Positions 27,629 through 36,702 of a stretch of 47,555 bases of DNA are shown here, one piece after another. The position numbers were made by a program, and so were the translations under genes. The notes below the pieces were generated by a model. It saw nothing but the letters and a program-made list of their open reading frames with translations, ran no database searches and was not told the origin of the DNA. The stretch is taken from positions 1-47,555 of the forward strand of contig CALIUO010000007.1 in assembly GCA_938048695.1 (NCBI GenBank), read 5' to 3'. How positions within the stretch are numbered: the first letter of the stretch is position 1; each line of letters starts with the position of its first letter. Origin of the DNA: an uncultured SAR86 cluster bacterium. GTDB taxonomy: Bacteria; Pseudomonadota; Gammaproteobacteria; Magnimaribacterales; Magnimaribacteraceae.

Positions 27629-28660
27629 TTAATTGTCTGATTTTCTATTAAGAAGCATGGCATCTCCATAACTATAAAATCTATATGACTTATCTATAGC
27701 ATGTTGATAGGCGTCTCTTATAGTAGCTTCTCCAGCAAAAGCGCTCACCAGCAAAAGTAAAGTTGTTTTAGGAAGATGGAAATTTGTAATAAGCGAATCA
27801 ACAACATTAAACTCAAAACCCGGATATATAAATATATCTGTCTCGCCTTTAAAGGGTTTGATTTCGCCGTATTCTCTGTAGATTGATTCTAAGCATCTAA
27901 GGCAAGTAGTTCCAACACTGATAATCTTAGATTGAGATTTAAGAGTTTTATTGATTTTTTCAGAAGCTTCTTCGGAGAGGTAAATCCTTTCTGAGTGCAT
28001 CTTATGGTCCATAATTTTTTCAGAAGTTATTGGTTTAAAAGTACCTAACCCAATATCTAAAGTAATGGGAACTATTTCAACGCCTTTATCTTTAACAGTT
28101 TCTAATAGATTTTCATCAAAATGCAACCCTGCAGTTGGGGCTGCGGAAGATCTTTCCTTTTCTTTATCAGCATAGATGGTCTGATATCTTTCATAATCAT
28201 TTTGACTTGGGACTCTATTCATATAAGGAGGGATTGGTATTGTGCCATGATCTTCTATTACTTCTTCAACATCACATGAAAATTTTAGTAGGCAGAGATA
28301 TTCTCGCTTTTCAATTACTTCTGCTGTAATTTCTGAATTTGGGATAATCAGCTCATCTCCTAATTTCATTGGCCTATTAGACTTTGTCATTGCCAATGCA
28401 TGATATTGATCTACTTTTCTTTCCAAGAGCACTTCAACTTTTCCTCCTGTTGACTTAGAGGCATCTAATCTTGCCTTGAAAACCCTTGTATCATTAATAA
28501 CCAACAAATCACCTTCATGCAAATATTTTGAAATGTCAGTGAAATTTCTATCGATTAATCCATCATCAACTACTAGTAGCCTACTTGATGCTCTCAGTTC
28601 AGGTGGGTTTTTTGCAATTAAATGCTCTGGTAGATCGAAATTGTAATTCTGTATTTTCAA
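27629..28660 (-). CDS. queA: S-adenosylmethionine:tRNA ribosyltransferase-isomerase QueA
   Basis: A protein of about 343 residues that moves the ribosyl group of AdoMet onto preQ1 in tRNA to form epoxyqueuosine. The family N-terminus NFDLPEHLIAKNP is near residue 7, and later come SSRLLVVDD, VINDTRVFKARL, SAAPTAGLHF and the C-terminal FHLPKTTLLLLVSAF. The start is set at TTG 28660, giving MKIQNYNFDLPEH. The only in-frame ATG upstream (28708) lies inside tRNA-Leu and its extra residues are the tRNA read as protein. ATT at 28666 is another possible start. No Shine-Dalgarno sequence is visible. Confidence 0.93.
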   Translation of the reverse strand: MKIQNYNFDLPEHLIAKNPPELRASSRLLVVDDGLIDRNFTDISKYLHEGDLLVINDTRVFKARLDASKSTGGKVEVLLERKVDQYHALAMTKSNRPMKLGDELIIPNSEITAEVIEKREYLCLLKFSCDVEEVIEDHGTIPIPPYMNRVPSQNDYERYQTIYADKEKERSSAAPTAGLHFDENLLETVKDKGVEIVPITLDIGLGTFKPITSEKIMDHKMHSERIYLSEEASEKINKTLKSQSKIISVGTTCLRCLESIYREYGEIKPFKGETDIFIYPGFEFNVVDSLITNFHLPKTTLLLLVSAFAGEATIRDAYQHAIDKSYRFYSYGDAMLLNRKSDN

Positions 28661-28672
28661 ATGAATATTAGA

Positions 28673-28758
28673 TGGTGCCGAAGGAGAGACTCGAACTCTC
28701 ACACCCAAAGGGCGGGGGATTTTGAATCCCCTGCGTCTACCAATTCCGCCACTTCGGC
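28673..28758 (-). tRNA. tRNA-Leu (CAA)
   Basis: An 86-nt class II tRNA with a long variable arm and CCA encoded. Acceptor GCCGAAG pairs with CTTCGGC. The anticodon stem GGGGA/TCCCC encloses TTCAAAA, anticodon CAA, which reads the UUG codon. The T-arm is GAGAG-TTCGAGT-CTCTC. It ends 12 nt before the proposed queA start on the same strand. Confidence 0.97.
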
Positions 28759-28841
28759 ATATTTAAAAGCATAAAGTAAGTTTAAATTTTACTATGAAAA
28801 GGTAAACTCACCGCAGATAACTTTACAAAATTGAAGAAATA

Positions 28842-31250
28842 ATGAATTTTTACACCAATAGTTTTATTTTTAAGCTATTGAGCTACCTTATTAAACCTTT
28901 CGTTTCTTCCAAGCTAAGGTTTGAAGACCTTGCTAAATTAGAAAAGAATAAAAATATTGTATATGCGCTTGCAAGCGAATCCCTAATAGACCTTGTTGTA
29001 TTAAATGAGCTGTGCAAAAAAAATAATTTAATAAGCCCGCTTGGAAATCTTCCAGATGTAAGTTCCAAAAGATATATTTGCCTAAAGAGTCCAAAATATT
29101 TAATTTCTGAACAAAGGTTTAAGAGACAAAAAACTCATAATTTAGAGGAAATTCTCAGAACTGGAGATGATATTTCTATAATTCCAGTAACATTATCCTG
29201 GGGAAATAGACCTGATAAAGAACAATCATTGTTTAAAATTATATTTTCCCCCTCATGGCGGCCAGCAGGTTCAATAAAAAGAATTTTCAAACTGTTTATC
29301 CATGGAAGAAATCTAACAATTCAATTTGAAAGGTTATTTAATATTCAAGAAGAAATTGAACAGAAAAATTCTATAGAAAAAAATGCTTTAATTATTAGCA
29401 GATATTTAAGGGCTGTTTTTAGAAAATCCAAACAAGCAATGCTCGGTCCTGACATCTCACACAGAAGAACTCTTGTGAAATCACTTGTAAGAAATAAATA
29501 TGTGAGAGAAGAAATTAAAGAATTATCGAACGGTAATTCATCCAGAAAGAAGCAACTCACAAAAAAAGCATATAGATATGCTAATGAGATTTGTTCAGAT
29601 TTGAACTATCCTATAGTGAGTTTGCTTGCTTCTGGATTTACCTGGTTTTGGAATACTAGATATGAAGGTTTGCATACTAAAAACCTTGAAGAAATTAGAG
29701 AACTTTCTAAAGATAATTCTTTAATATTTTTGCCCTGTCACAGAAGTCATATTGACTATTGTGCTTTGACTTATTTACTTTATGAAAATGGTCTTATGGT
29801 CCCACAAGTGGCAGCAGGAAATAATCTTAATCTACCAATAATTGGAGGTATTTTAAGAGGAGCCGGAGCCGTTTTTATGCGAAGAACCTTTATGAGTAAT
29901 GCCTTGTATAGTACTGTTTTCTTTGAACATATTAGGGCTTTAATGACTAGAGGAAACTCAATTGAATTCTTTCCGGAGGGAGGAAGAAGCAGAACAGGCC
30001 TGAGTCTTCCATCCAGACCAGGGCTACTCTCTTTAGTGATCAGAAGTTACGCATCTTTAAAAAATCAAAATGTTAAAATTGTGCCCATCTACATTGGCTA
30101 CGAAAAGATTTTAGAGGGGCAAAGTTATCTTTCTGAATTAGCTGGAGGTAAGAAACAAAAAGAGAGTATTTTTGATCCTTTAAAGGTTTTTAAAGACTTC
30201 AGAAATTATCTCGGAAATGCTTATCTTAACTTTGCTGAACCTATTGATTTAGAAAATTTTTTAAAGGAACATTTAGATGAGTATTCAATTTCTTCTCCAA
30301 AAGAAAAGCCAGAATGGTTACAACAAATAACTAGCCAATTAGGGCAAGATGTTATTAAGTCTATAAATAACTCAGTTGCCGTTACTTCTACCAGCCTTTT
30401 CTCATTAGCCCTTCTTACTTCTTCTACACAAGCTATGAGCGAAGAGGATTTAATAAGTAGAATCAAATTTTTTATGGAATTAATTGAAAATTCCTCTGAC
30501 TACAAAGATGTGTGGATTACTCAAACCGATATAAAAGATATGATAGTAAAAACAGAGAAATTAGGATTTATCACTCCCAACTTTGTTTCTTCTAAGAAAG
30601 TTTACCGCCCTACTTCAGATCAAGTAGCAACCTTGTCTTTTTATAAGAACAACATCGCTCATCTATTTATTCTTTACTCTTTAATTTGTGAATCTGTTAA
30701 ATTTGTTAAGAAGGCCTCTGAAGAAGATATCATCAACTTACTGGTAATGATCTACCCAATCTTTGCAAAAGATTTTCATTTGAAAAAAAATACAATTAAT
30801 TCTGAGGCCATCAGAGACGCTATGAGCATCCTAAAAGGCATTGGTGTAATAGATACTGACGAAGAAGGTGACATTATTCCACCGATAGTAAATAGTCCTT
30901 CCTTTGAAAAATATATAGCTATTTCTAATCTTTGCGAGCCAAGCCTGAAAAGGTTTTATATTGTTATGAGTTCTATATGGAGACAAGAAAAGATAATGAA
31001 GGATGATCTGAAGACTCAATGTAAGGAATTAGCAGAGAAATTGGAGCAGATAGAAGGTTGGCCTTATCCAGAATTCTCAGATAAAGCTAAGTTTGATAAT
31101 TTCGTTTACATTATGAAAGAAACTAAATATTTTAAGGAAGACGAAGAAGGTTATTTATCTGCCTCCAAAATTACAAAACGAGCAAAAAAACTTTATAAAC
31201 AATTTTTTGATGAGAATTTCTTAGAATTCGTCGATAACTTTTCTAAATGA
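28842..31250 (+). CDS. plsB: Glycerol-3-phosphate 1-O-acyltransferase PlsB
   Basis: An 802-residue enzyme (E. coli 807) making 1-acyl-glycerol-3-phosphate, the first phospholipid step at the inner membrane. Acyltransferase block I CHRSHIDY (HX4D, about residue 302) carries the catalytic His and Asp. GAVFMRRTF and the block III FFPEGGRSRTG (about 377-387) follow. The whole family architecture is present, with long helical N- and C-terminal regions. It is transcribed alone, divergently from tRNA-Leu/queA, and its 3' end overlaps the convergent rsmJ by 8 bp. Confidence 0.97.
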   Translation: MNFYTNSFIFKLLSYLIKPFVSSKLRFEDLAKLEKNKNIVYALASESLIDLVVLNELCKKNNLISPLGNLPDVSSKRYICLKSPKYLISEQRFKRQKTHNLEEILRTGDDISIIPVTLSWGNRPDKEQSLFKIIFSPSWRPAGSIKRIFKLFIHGRNLTIQFERLFNIQEEIEQKNSIEKNALIISRYLRAVFRKSKQAMLGPDISHRRTLVKSLVRNKYVREEIKELSNGNSSRKKQLTKKAYRYANEICSDLNYPIVSLLASGFTWFWNTRYEGLHTKNLEEIRELSKDNSLIFLPCHRSHIDYCALTYLLYENGLMVPQVAAGNNLNLPIIGGILRGAGAVFMRRTFMSNALYSTVFFEHIRALMTRGNSIEFFPEGGRSRTGLSLPSRPGLLSLVIRSYASLKNQNVKIVPIYIGYEKILEGQSYLSELAGGKKQKESIFDPLKVFKDFRNYLGNAYLNFAEPIDLENFLKEHLDEYSISSPKEKPEWLQQITSQLGQDVIKSINNSVAVTSTSLFSLALLTSSTQAMSEEDLISRIKFFMELIENSSDYKDVWITQTDIKDMIVKTEKLGFITPNFVSSKKVYRPTSDQVATLSFYKNNIAHLFILYSLICESVKFVKKASEEDIINLLVMIYPIFAKDFHLKKNTINSEAIRDAMSILKGIGVIDTDEEGDIIPPIVNSPSFEKYIAISNLCEPSLKRFYIVMSSIWRQEKIMKDDLKTQCKELAEKLEQIEGWPYPEFSDKAKFDNFVYIMKETKYFKEDEEGYLSASKITKRAKKLYKQFFDENFLEFVDNFSK

Positions 31251-31989
31251 TATTGTAAATATCGAATCGCACCACTTTACCTTTTATAGACCTTGTAGGG
31301 GCTTCATCATCAAGATAACTCATGTGCTTATGTCTTTTGACGATAACTCTAAATTTGGCACAATTTAGGCTCTCCCTTAACAATCCTTTTTGAGCTTCAT
31401 CTGAGGACAAATCTCTCAAGGCTTGCATATGTTTTTTTGCTTTTGATTTCTGAACGCCATAAAACATTGGGTCAATATAAATTAAATCGTATTTTTTTTT
31501 TGATGAATTAAGAAATGTTAAATTATCTGTATTACGAAGGGAAAATTTCTTAGTCAGTTGTTTTGCTTCTCCTGAATAAACATTTTCAAGCCCATCTTCT
31601 AAAAGTGAATACATCCAAGATGCTTTTTCTAGTAATGTAATTGAGCGGCAATGATTTAATTTGGAGATTTCTAAAGAGTCTTTTCCGAATCCTGCCGTGA
31701 CATCAAGACAAGAAAATTGTTTCGGTAGTCCTTTCAGTGCTTTTTTTAGTAACTCATCATTATAGTTTGTGGCCCAATCATCAAAATTTGAAAAGATAGG
31801 TTTTAGGTTTTTCTTTAAACCTTTTTTTAAAATCAGTCTTTCACTTGTACAAACCAAAAAATAATCATTGGAGAAAGAAGCAATATCGTCAATCTTAAAA
31901 TGATCAAATAACTCTAAATTAAGGTTTTTTGATAAGGATAGTGCTTTTTGTTTTAGGCAGGAATGAGAGTAACTGACAAAAAATCTCAT
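31243..31989 (-). CDS. rsmJ: 16S rRNA (guanine-1516-N2)-methyltransferase RsmJ
   Basis: A 248-residue AdoMet-dependent rRNA methyltransferase, nearly the E. coli length of 250. The AdoMet motif CLDVTAGFGKDSLEIS is near residue 94. TLLEKASWMYSLLEDGL follows, and the catalytic IYIDPMFYGVQKSKAKKHMQ is near residue 171. Its start overlaps the uppP stop. It is the terminal gene of the long leftward housekeeping run. Confidence 0.92.
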   Translation of the reverse strand: MRFFVSYSHSCLKQKALSLSKNLNLELFDHFKIDDIASFSNDYFLVCTSERLILKKGLKKNLKPIFSNFDDWATNYNDELLKKALKGLPKQFSCLDVTAGFGKDSLEISKLNHCRSITLLEKASWMYSLLEDGLENVYSGEAKQLTKKFSLRNTDNLTFLNSSKKKYDLIYIDPMFYGVQKSKAKKHMQALRDLSSDEAQKGLLRESLNCAKFRVIVKRHKHMSYLDDEAPTRSIKGKVVRFDIYNII

Positions 31990-32771
31990 CAGATAAATGC
32001 CATCAACAGTATTAGTCCCAGAATAATTCTATAAATTACGAAAGGAAGAAAACCTATTTTATTTATAAATCTTATAAAGAAATCAATAGTGATATAGGCA
32101 ACAATGAAAGACACAAATAGACCCAAAATATTTACATGCGAATATTGAATAAGATAGTTTAGCTCTACAGAGACCAATTGGTAGGCTGCAATAGCTCCTA
32201 TGGTTGGTATTGCCATTAGGAAGCTAAATCTTGAGGCTGTTTTATTATCTAAGCCCAAGAACAAACCAGTAGAAATAGTAATTCCGGATCTAGATGTACC
32301 GGGAATCAATGCAAGAGATTGAGCTAATCCTATTAGCAATGCTTCTTTTATTGTTATTTCATCGACTGTCATTTTCTCGGGAGTTTTGAAAGTAGCTGCA
32401 AATAGAACTACTCCAAATACAATTGTTGTAATGGCTATAATTGCACTAGTACGTAAGAAAGAGTCTATTAGGTCAACTAAAATAAATCCCAAGATTAGAG
32501 TAGGAAGAGAAGATATTATTAATTGCATTAGAAGTTTATTATTCGAAGGCGATCTATCCTTAAAGATTGAAGCAATAATCTCCTTCAAGTCATCTTTAAA
32601 GTAAATACAAACAGCAATTAAAGTACCTAAATGAAGAGATACATCGTAAAAAAGATTTTGGTCCGATCCTAAAAATTCTGATAATAGAATTAAATGAGCA
32701 GAACTAGATATAGGTAGAAATTCAGTCAATCCCTGTATAACAGCTAGATAAAAAGCTTCTAAGTAAGTCAT
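31989..32771 (-). CDS. uppP: Undecaprenyl-diphosphatase UppP (BacA)
   Basis: A 260-residue integral membrane phosphatase recycling undecaprenyl diphosphate to the carrier lipid for peptidoglycan and O-antigen. The two family signatures are QGLTEFLPISSSAHLIL (about residues 14-30) and ALIPGTSRSGITIS (about 155-170). Together they hold the catalytic Glu, Ser and Arg residues. About eight membrane helices are predicted. It overlaps tsaB by 4 bp (ATGA). Confidence 0.97.
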   Translation of the reverse strand: MTYLEAFYLAVIQGLTEFLPISSSAHLILLSEFLGSDQNLFYDVSLHLGTLIAVCIYFKDDLKEIIASIFKDRSPSNNKLLMQLIISSLPTLILGFILVDLIDSFLRTSAIIAITTIVFGVVLFAATFKTPEKMTVDEITIKEALLIGLAQSLALIPGTSRSGITISTGLFLGLDNKTASRFSFLMAIPTIGAIAAYQLVSVELNYLIQYSHVNILGLFVSFIVAYITIDFFIRFINKIGFLPFVIYRIILGLILLMAFI

Positions 32772-33421
32772 TTTATTTTTTTCCAGCTATCTTCGTCATT
32801 CAAGTAAATTGGGAGGAAGTCTTCTGGGTCTGAGAGAATATCATTTTTAAATCTCATACGAGCGATTTCAACTAAGTTTGATGCTTTTGGTAAGATTCCT
32901 TCTAATTTATTAGTTATTTCAGGAAAAAGAGAACAGCCAGGACCCACGAACAGACTGTTATCATCAAAGTCCTCTTGCTTAAATTCCTCTTGAGAGATTG
33001 CTTTGAATGTGGAGTCTATATCTCCATCGGAAAACTTTGATTCAGAGATATATAACTTTTCTAAATTTAAATCTGATATGGCGACAATATTTGATGATTT
33101 GGTTTTATGAAAAGCTTGGATTGCAATTAACTCTAAACTAGAAAGGGTCAAACCTTTTATGTTGTGTGAAAAAGCAATACCCTGTGCCACAGCACATGCC
33201 AATCTTATACCTGTATAAGATCCAGGACCTACTCCTACGGCAACAGCTTGCAAGTCAACGTAGTTCAGCTCAGATTGACCTAGCAGATCCGAAATGACGT
33301 TAAGAAGATTTTCAGTATGTTGCTTTGGAAGACTTTTATGAAAATCAAAGATTTCTTTTCCCTTTCCTAGTGAAACGGAACAAATATCTGATGAAGTGTC
33401 TATTGCGAGAATATTAGTCAA
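32768..33421 (-). CDS. tsaB: tRNA threonylcarbamoyladenosine biosynthesis protein TsaB
   Basis: A 217-residue actin-fold partner of TsaD/TsaE in formation of t6A37 in ANN-decoding tRNAs. The N-terminal ILAIDTSSDICSVSLG and the GVGPGSYTGIRLACAVAQGIA segment (about residues 63-82) are diagnostic. The C-terminal half is divergent, as usual. It abuts adk (stop and start adjacent). Confidence 0.95.
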   Translation of the reverse strand: MTNILAIDTSSDICSVSLGKGKEIFDFHKSLPKQHTENLLNVISDLLGQSELNYVDLQAVAVGVGPGSYTGIRLACAVAQGIAFSHNIKGLTLSSLELIAIQAFHKTKSSNIVAISDLNLEKLYISESKFSDGDIDSTFKAISQEEFKQEDFDDNSLFVGPGCSLFPEITNKLEGILPKASNLVEIARMRFKNDILSDPEDFLPIYLNDEDSWKKIK

Positions 33422-34069
33422 TTAGGTATTAAGTTCTTTGAAGATAGCTTCTGTGACTTCTTTTGGAGAAGCAGTGCCAGAAACCTTTATGTAATCCAGT
33501 TCACTCTGAGAGGATAAATCGGAATAAAATGCAATCAAAGGAGATGTCTGATCAGCATAAACTTTGAGTCTATCCTTTACAGTTTCAGGCTTATCATCTT
33601 CTCTCAAGATAAGCTCCTCTCCAGTAATATCATCTACACCTTCGGTTTTTGGTGGGTTATAAATTATATGATAATTCCTTCCTGATGCAGGATGCATTCT
33701 TCTACCTGACATACGCTCAATTATGTCTTGATCAGGAACATCTATTTCGACAACAGCATCAATATTTACATTTCTCTCAATCAGGGCTTCGGCTTGTGGA
33801 AGAGTTCTAGGAAAGCCATCAAACAGGAAACCAGACGAGCAATCAGGTTGAGATATCCTCTCTTCTACCAATCCGACAATTACTTCGTCAGAAACTAAAA
33901 TTCCTGCATCCATAAGAGATTTAGCCTCTAGACCAAGTTTTGTTCCTGCATCAACTGCTTCTCTCAACATATTTCCAGTTGAGATGTGTGGGATTTTATA
34001 ATTGTCACATATTGATTCAGCTTGAGTTCCTTTTCCTGCCCCTGGAGGCCCCAAAAGAATAATTCTCAT
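33422..34069 (-). CDS. adk: Adenylate kinase
   Basis: A 215-residue long-form kinase catalysing ATP + AMP to 2 ADP. P-loop [10 protein letters not shown] is at residues 7-16, with the AMP site [21 protein letters not shown] with the catalytic Arg, and a lid domain [22 protein letters not shown]. The lid has no zinc cysteines, as in other gammaproteobacteria. It sits between acpS and tsaB. Confidence 0.98.
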   Translation of the reverse strand: MRIILLGPPGAGKGTQAESICDNYKIPHISTGNMLREAVDAGTKLGLEAKSLMDAGILVSDEVIVGLVEERISQPDCSSGFLFDGFPRTLPQAEALIERNVNIDAVVEIDVPDQDIIERMSGRRMHPASGRNYHIIYNPPKTEGVDDITGEELILREDDKPETVKDRLKVYADQTSPLIAFYSDLSSQSELDYIKVSGTASPKEVTEAIFKELNT

Positions 34070-34071
34070 AT

Positions 34072-34455
34072 CTATTCTCCTATTACAAATGCTGTAGATA
34101 AATTATTGGTATCAGTGATCGAAACATTAATATTTTTAATTTCCAAGCGGTCGGCTATTTTGTGTGTATTGCCAGATAAATGAATGTAGGGTTTTCCATT
34201 TTCATTTCTCAGAATCTCTATCTCTTTTAAAGATACACCTTTCCTAAAACCAAGCCCTAGAACTTTGGAAAAGGCTTCTTTGCAAGCAAAATTATTAGAT
34301 AAATATCTAATTTTTTGAAATTTGTGTGACCTAATTTTCAATTCTTCTTTTTCGCTTGGACCTAATATTTTGTCTTGAAATTTTTGACCATATCTTGAGA
34401 AGATTCTCGCCATCCTATCTTGGTCAACTGAGTCGATACCAATTCCTTTAATCAT
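34072..34455 (-). CDS. acpS: Holo-[acyl-carrier-protein] synthase
   Basis: A 127-residue phosphopantetheinyl transferase that activates acyl carrier protein. The two Mg-binding motifs are [12 protein letters not shown] (Asp near residue 8) and [12 protein letters not shown] (Glu near residue 60). It is preceded by recO with a 1-bp gap. pdxJ, commonly found between recO and acpS in related bacteria, is absent. Confidence 0.95.
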   Translation of the reverse strand: MIKGIGIDSVDQDRMARIFSRYGQKFQDKILGPSEKEELKIRSHKFQKIRYLSNNFACKEAFSKVLGLGFRKGVSLKEIEILRNENGKPYIHLSGNTHKIADRLEIKNINVSITDTNNLSTAFVIGE

Positions 34456-34456
34456 T

Positions 34457-35176
34457 TTAATTTTTTGATAAATACTTTCTTATGTTTAAGGTTTTATTGC
34501 CTAGATGAAAATCTAAGGCCTTTCTCATTATAGTCTTTGCGCAATCTCTTGTTGCCTTTTTTTCGAAATTACCATTGCTAAAATTTATTATATCTTCTCC
34601 GGCGAAAAGCTTTTCGGAAGGAATTTTTTCTTCACTGGAAAACCCTCTATCAGGGTTAAATTTGTAACTAACACCTCTTTCTATCTTTCGGTTCGTCTCT
34701 GCATCTCTAGTTAAATCTATTCCGTAGCCCATTTCTTGAAGAAGATTAAGTTCAAAATCTCTTAGAACCCTCTCCAATTCTGAATTATTTGAGTTATTGG
34801 ATAAATTAATGATCAAGTTCTCGTATTGGTTAAATATTTCTTTGTGAGGATCTTCCTTTTCCGTTGCTTTGGTTATTAATTCATTTATGTAAACAATGGA
34901 ATTGAAGGAAATGCTATTGTCTAGTTGGTAGTGATCAATAATTTCCACATTGGACAAGGTTTTGAGGTCATTCTTTCCCGATAAAGTTATAGACAGTTTG
35001 GAGGCAGGGGTTAAAACACTTCTTAATGGACTCTTGGGTCTTTTTGCCCCTTTTGCAATGGCATTTAACCTGCCGTAGGACTGGGTAAAGAAATCAACAA
35101 TAATACTGGTTTCCTGAAATGCTCTTGTATGAAGAACAAATGCAGGCTCCAATGAGATTTTATTTATCAAGGTCAT
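34457..35176 (-). CDS. recO: DNA repair protein RecO
   Basis: A 239-residue RecFOR-pathway protein that helps load RecA on gapped DNA. The N-terminal OB-fold opens with AFVLHTRAFQETSIIVDFFTQ-like sequence and the NAIAKGAKRPKSPLRSVLTP segment typical of RecO. A helical domain follows and there are no zinc cysteines. The start overlaps the era 3' end by 17 bp, in the conserved order era-recO. Confidence 0.94.
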   Translation of the reverse strand: MTLINKISLEPAFVLHTRAFQETSIIVDFFTQSYGRLNAIAKGAKRPKSPLRSVLTPASKLSITLSGKNDLKTLSNVEIIDHYQLDNSISFNSIVYINELITKATEKEDPHKEIFNQYENLIINLSNNSNNSELERVLRDFELNLLQEMGYGIDLTRDAETNRKIERGVSYKFNPDRGFSSEEKIPSEKLFAGEDIINFSNGNFEKKATRDCAKTIMRKALDFHLGNKTLNIRKYLSKN

Positions 35177-36062
35177 ATCCCATAGATGGAAGTAATGACT
35201 CGTTATCAGACCAGCCGCTTTTGACTTTTACCCATGTTTTAAGCATTACTTTTGATTCTAATAATTTTTCTAACTCCTTACGTGACGCTGTACCTATAGA
35301 CTTGAGCATAGAGCCAGACTGCCCTATCAACATTCCTTTTTGACTTTGCTTTTCTACAAAAATTACTGAATCGATATGAATGATCCCTTTCACCTCAGAA
35401 AAGCGTTCTATTGAAACACTGATCCTGTATGGAAGCTCATCACCAAGCCTGTTAATGCAGTTCTCTCGTATTATTTCACTTGCTAAAAATCTTTCAGATA
35501 TATCTGTTACCTGATCTTCAGGATATAAATGACCTCCAATTGGTAACTTTTCATGAATTAGCTTTACTAAGTCCTCAACACCTAAATTTTTTAAGGCAGA
35601 TATAGGGATAATATGACTAAATAAATCTTTCTCACTGAGCTCTTTTATAAAAGGTAGCAAGCTATTCTTTTCTTCAAGCTTATCAACTTTATTGATGACC
35701 AAAATTACTGAAGTTTCATCTGAGATTGAATTAACTCTAGAAAGATCTTCCTCAGTCCAATTTAACTTATCTAAAACATACAAAACAATATCCACTCCTC
35801 GCATGGCGTTTGAAGCTACTTTATTCATGTATCTATTTAGAGCTCTTTTTTGACCTGAATGGAAGCCGGGTGTATCTACAAAAATGATCTGAAATTCATT
35901 GTCAGTTCTTATACCCAAAAATCTATGTCTGGTGGTTTGTGGTTTTCGTGAGGTTATAGCAATCTTCTGGCCCAATATGTTATTTAAAAGTGTAGACTTG
36001 CCGGCATTGGTTTTACCTACAATGGAAACATATCCAGACTTAGTTTTAAGATCCATTTTCAT
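35160..36062 (-). CDS. era: GTPase Era
   Basis: A 300-residue GTPase that binds the 3' end of 16S rRNA during 30S assembly. G1 GKTNAGKSTLLN (residues 16-27), G2 QTTRHRFLG, G3 DTPGFHSGQ, G4 NKVDK and a C-terminal KH domain (VIFVEKQSQKGMLIGQSGSMLKSIG) are in order. The start is ATG 36062 or the ATG two codons later, which has a better-placed GGAT. It overlaps rnc by 17 bp. Confidence 0.97.
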   Translation of the reverse strand: MKMDLKTKSGYVSIVGKTNAGKSTLLNNILGQKIAITSRKPQTTRHRFLGIRTDNEFQIIFVDTPGFHSGQKRALNRYMNKVASNAMRGVDIVLYVLDKLNWTEEDLSRVNSISDETSVILVINKVDKLEEKNSLLPFIKELSEKDLFSHIIPISALKNLGVEDLVKLIHEKLPIGGHLYPEDQVTDISERFLASEIIRENCINRLGDELPYRISVSIERFSEVKGIIHIDSVIFVEKQSQKGMLIGQSGSMLKSIGTASRKELEKLLESKVMLKTWVKVKSGWSDNESLLPSMGYDLDK

Positions 36063-36702
36063 CCATTAAATGAAGCATGTTTATGGCAGCCTGAGACTCC
36101 GATCTTTTTCTTGTTTTTCCTTTGCCTTGACTTGTCATATCCGCCTCTCTGACCAAGCAGGTGGCTTCAAATCTCATAGAATCAGAGCCTGTAGTCTCTT
36201 TTACAGAATAAGTTGGCAATGATTTATATTTCTTTTGAACAATTTCTTGTAAACGTGATTTAGGATCCTTCCACTCATCAATCTCATCAATCTCAAGAAA
36301 ATCTTCTTTGAAGAAATTATCAAGAACTATCTTAGTTGTGGCGTAGTCCGAATCAAGAAAAACGGCTCCTACGAGAGCTTCAAAAGTGTTTCCAAGAATG
36401 GAATTTCCTTCCAATTTTTCTCCCTTACCCAGTTTTATGAAATCGCCAATAGCAAGTTTATATGCAATGGAATTAAGGTTATCTCTGCTAACCATGCTGG
36501 CTTTGTGTCTTGTAAGCTTTCCTTCATCAAGATCGCTGTAAGAATTAAATAATCTTTCAGAGATGTAAAGATTAATTATGGCGTCACCAAGGAATTCTAG
36601 CCTCTCATTATTCTTAGAAGAAAGGCTTTTATGGGTTAGGGCTAAGTCAATCAGACTGATGTCTTTAAAAGAGTATCCAATATTCGAAAAAATTTCCTTC
36701 AT
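36046..36702 (-). CDS. rnc: Ribonuclease III
   Basis: A 218-residue double-strand RNA endonuclease for rRNA and mRNA processing. The catalytic signature NERLEFLGDAIINLYISE is near residues 33-50. A second acidic site lies in NTFEALVGAVFLD (about 107-119). The C-terminal dsRNA-binding domain ends in RKRSESQAAINMLHLM. The ATG overlaps the lepB stop (TAATG). Confidence 0.97.
   Translation of the reverse strand: MKEIFSNIGYSFKDISLIDLALTHKSLSSKNNERLEFLGDAIINLYISERLFNSYSDLDEGKLTRHKASMVSRDNLNSIAYKLAIGDFIKLGKGEKLEGNSILGNTFEALVGAVFLDSDYATTKIVLDNFFKEDFLEIDEIDEWKDPKSRLQEIVQKKYKSLPTYSVKETTGSDSMRFEATCLVREADMTSQGKGKTRKRSESQAAINMLHLMDENGS

Noticed and set aside
28661-28708. N-terminal extension of queA to the ATG at 28708
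   Set aside because: The segment is tRNA-Leu sequence read in frame and does not match the QueA family start.
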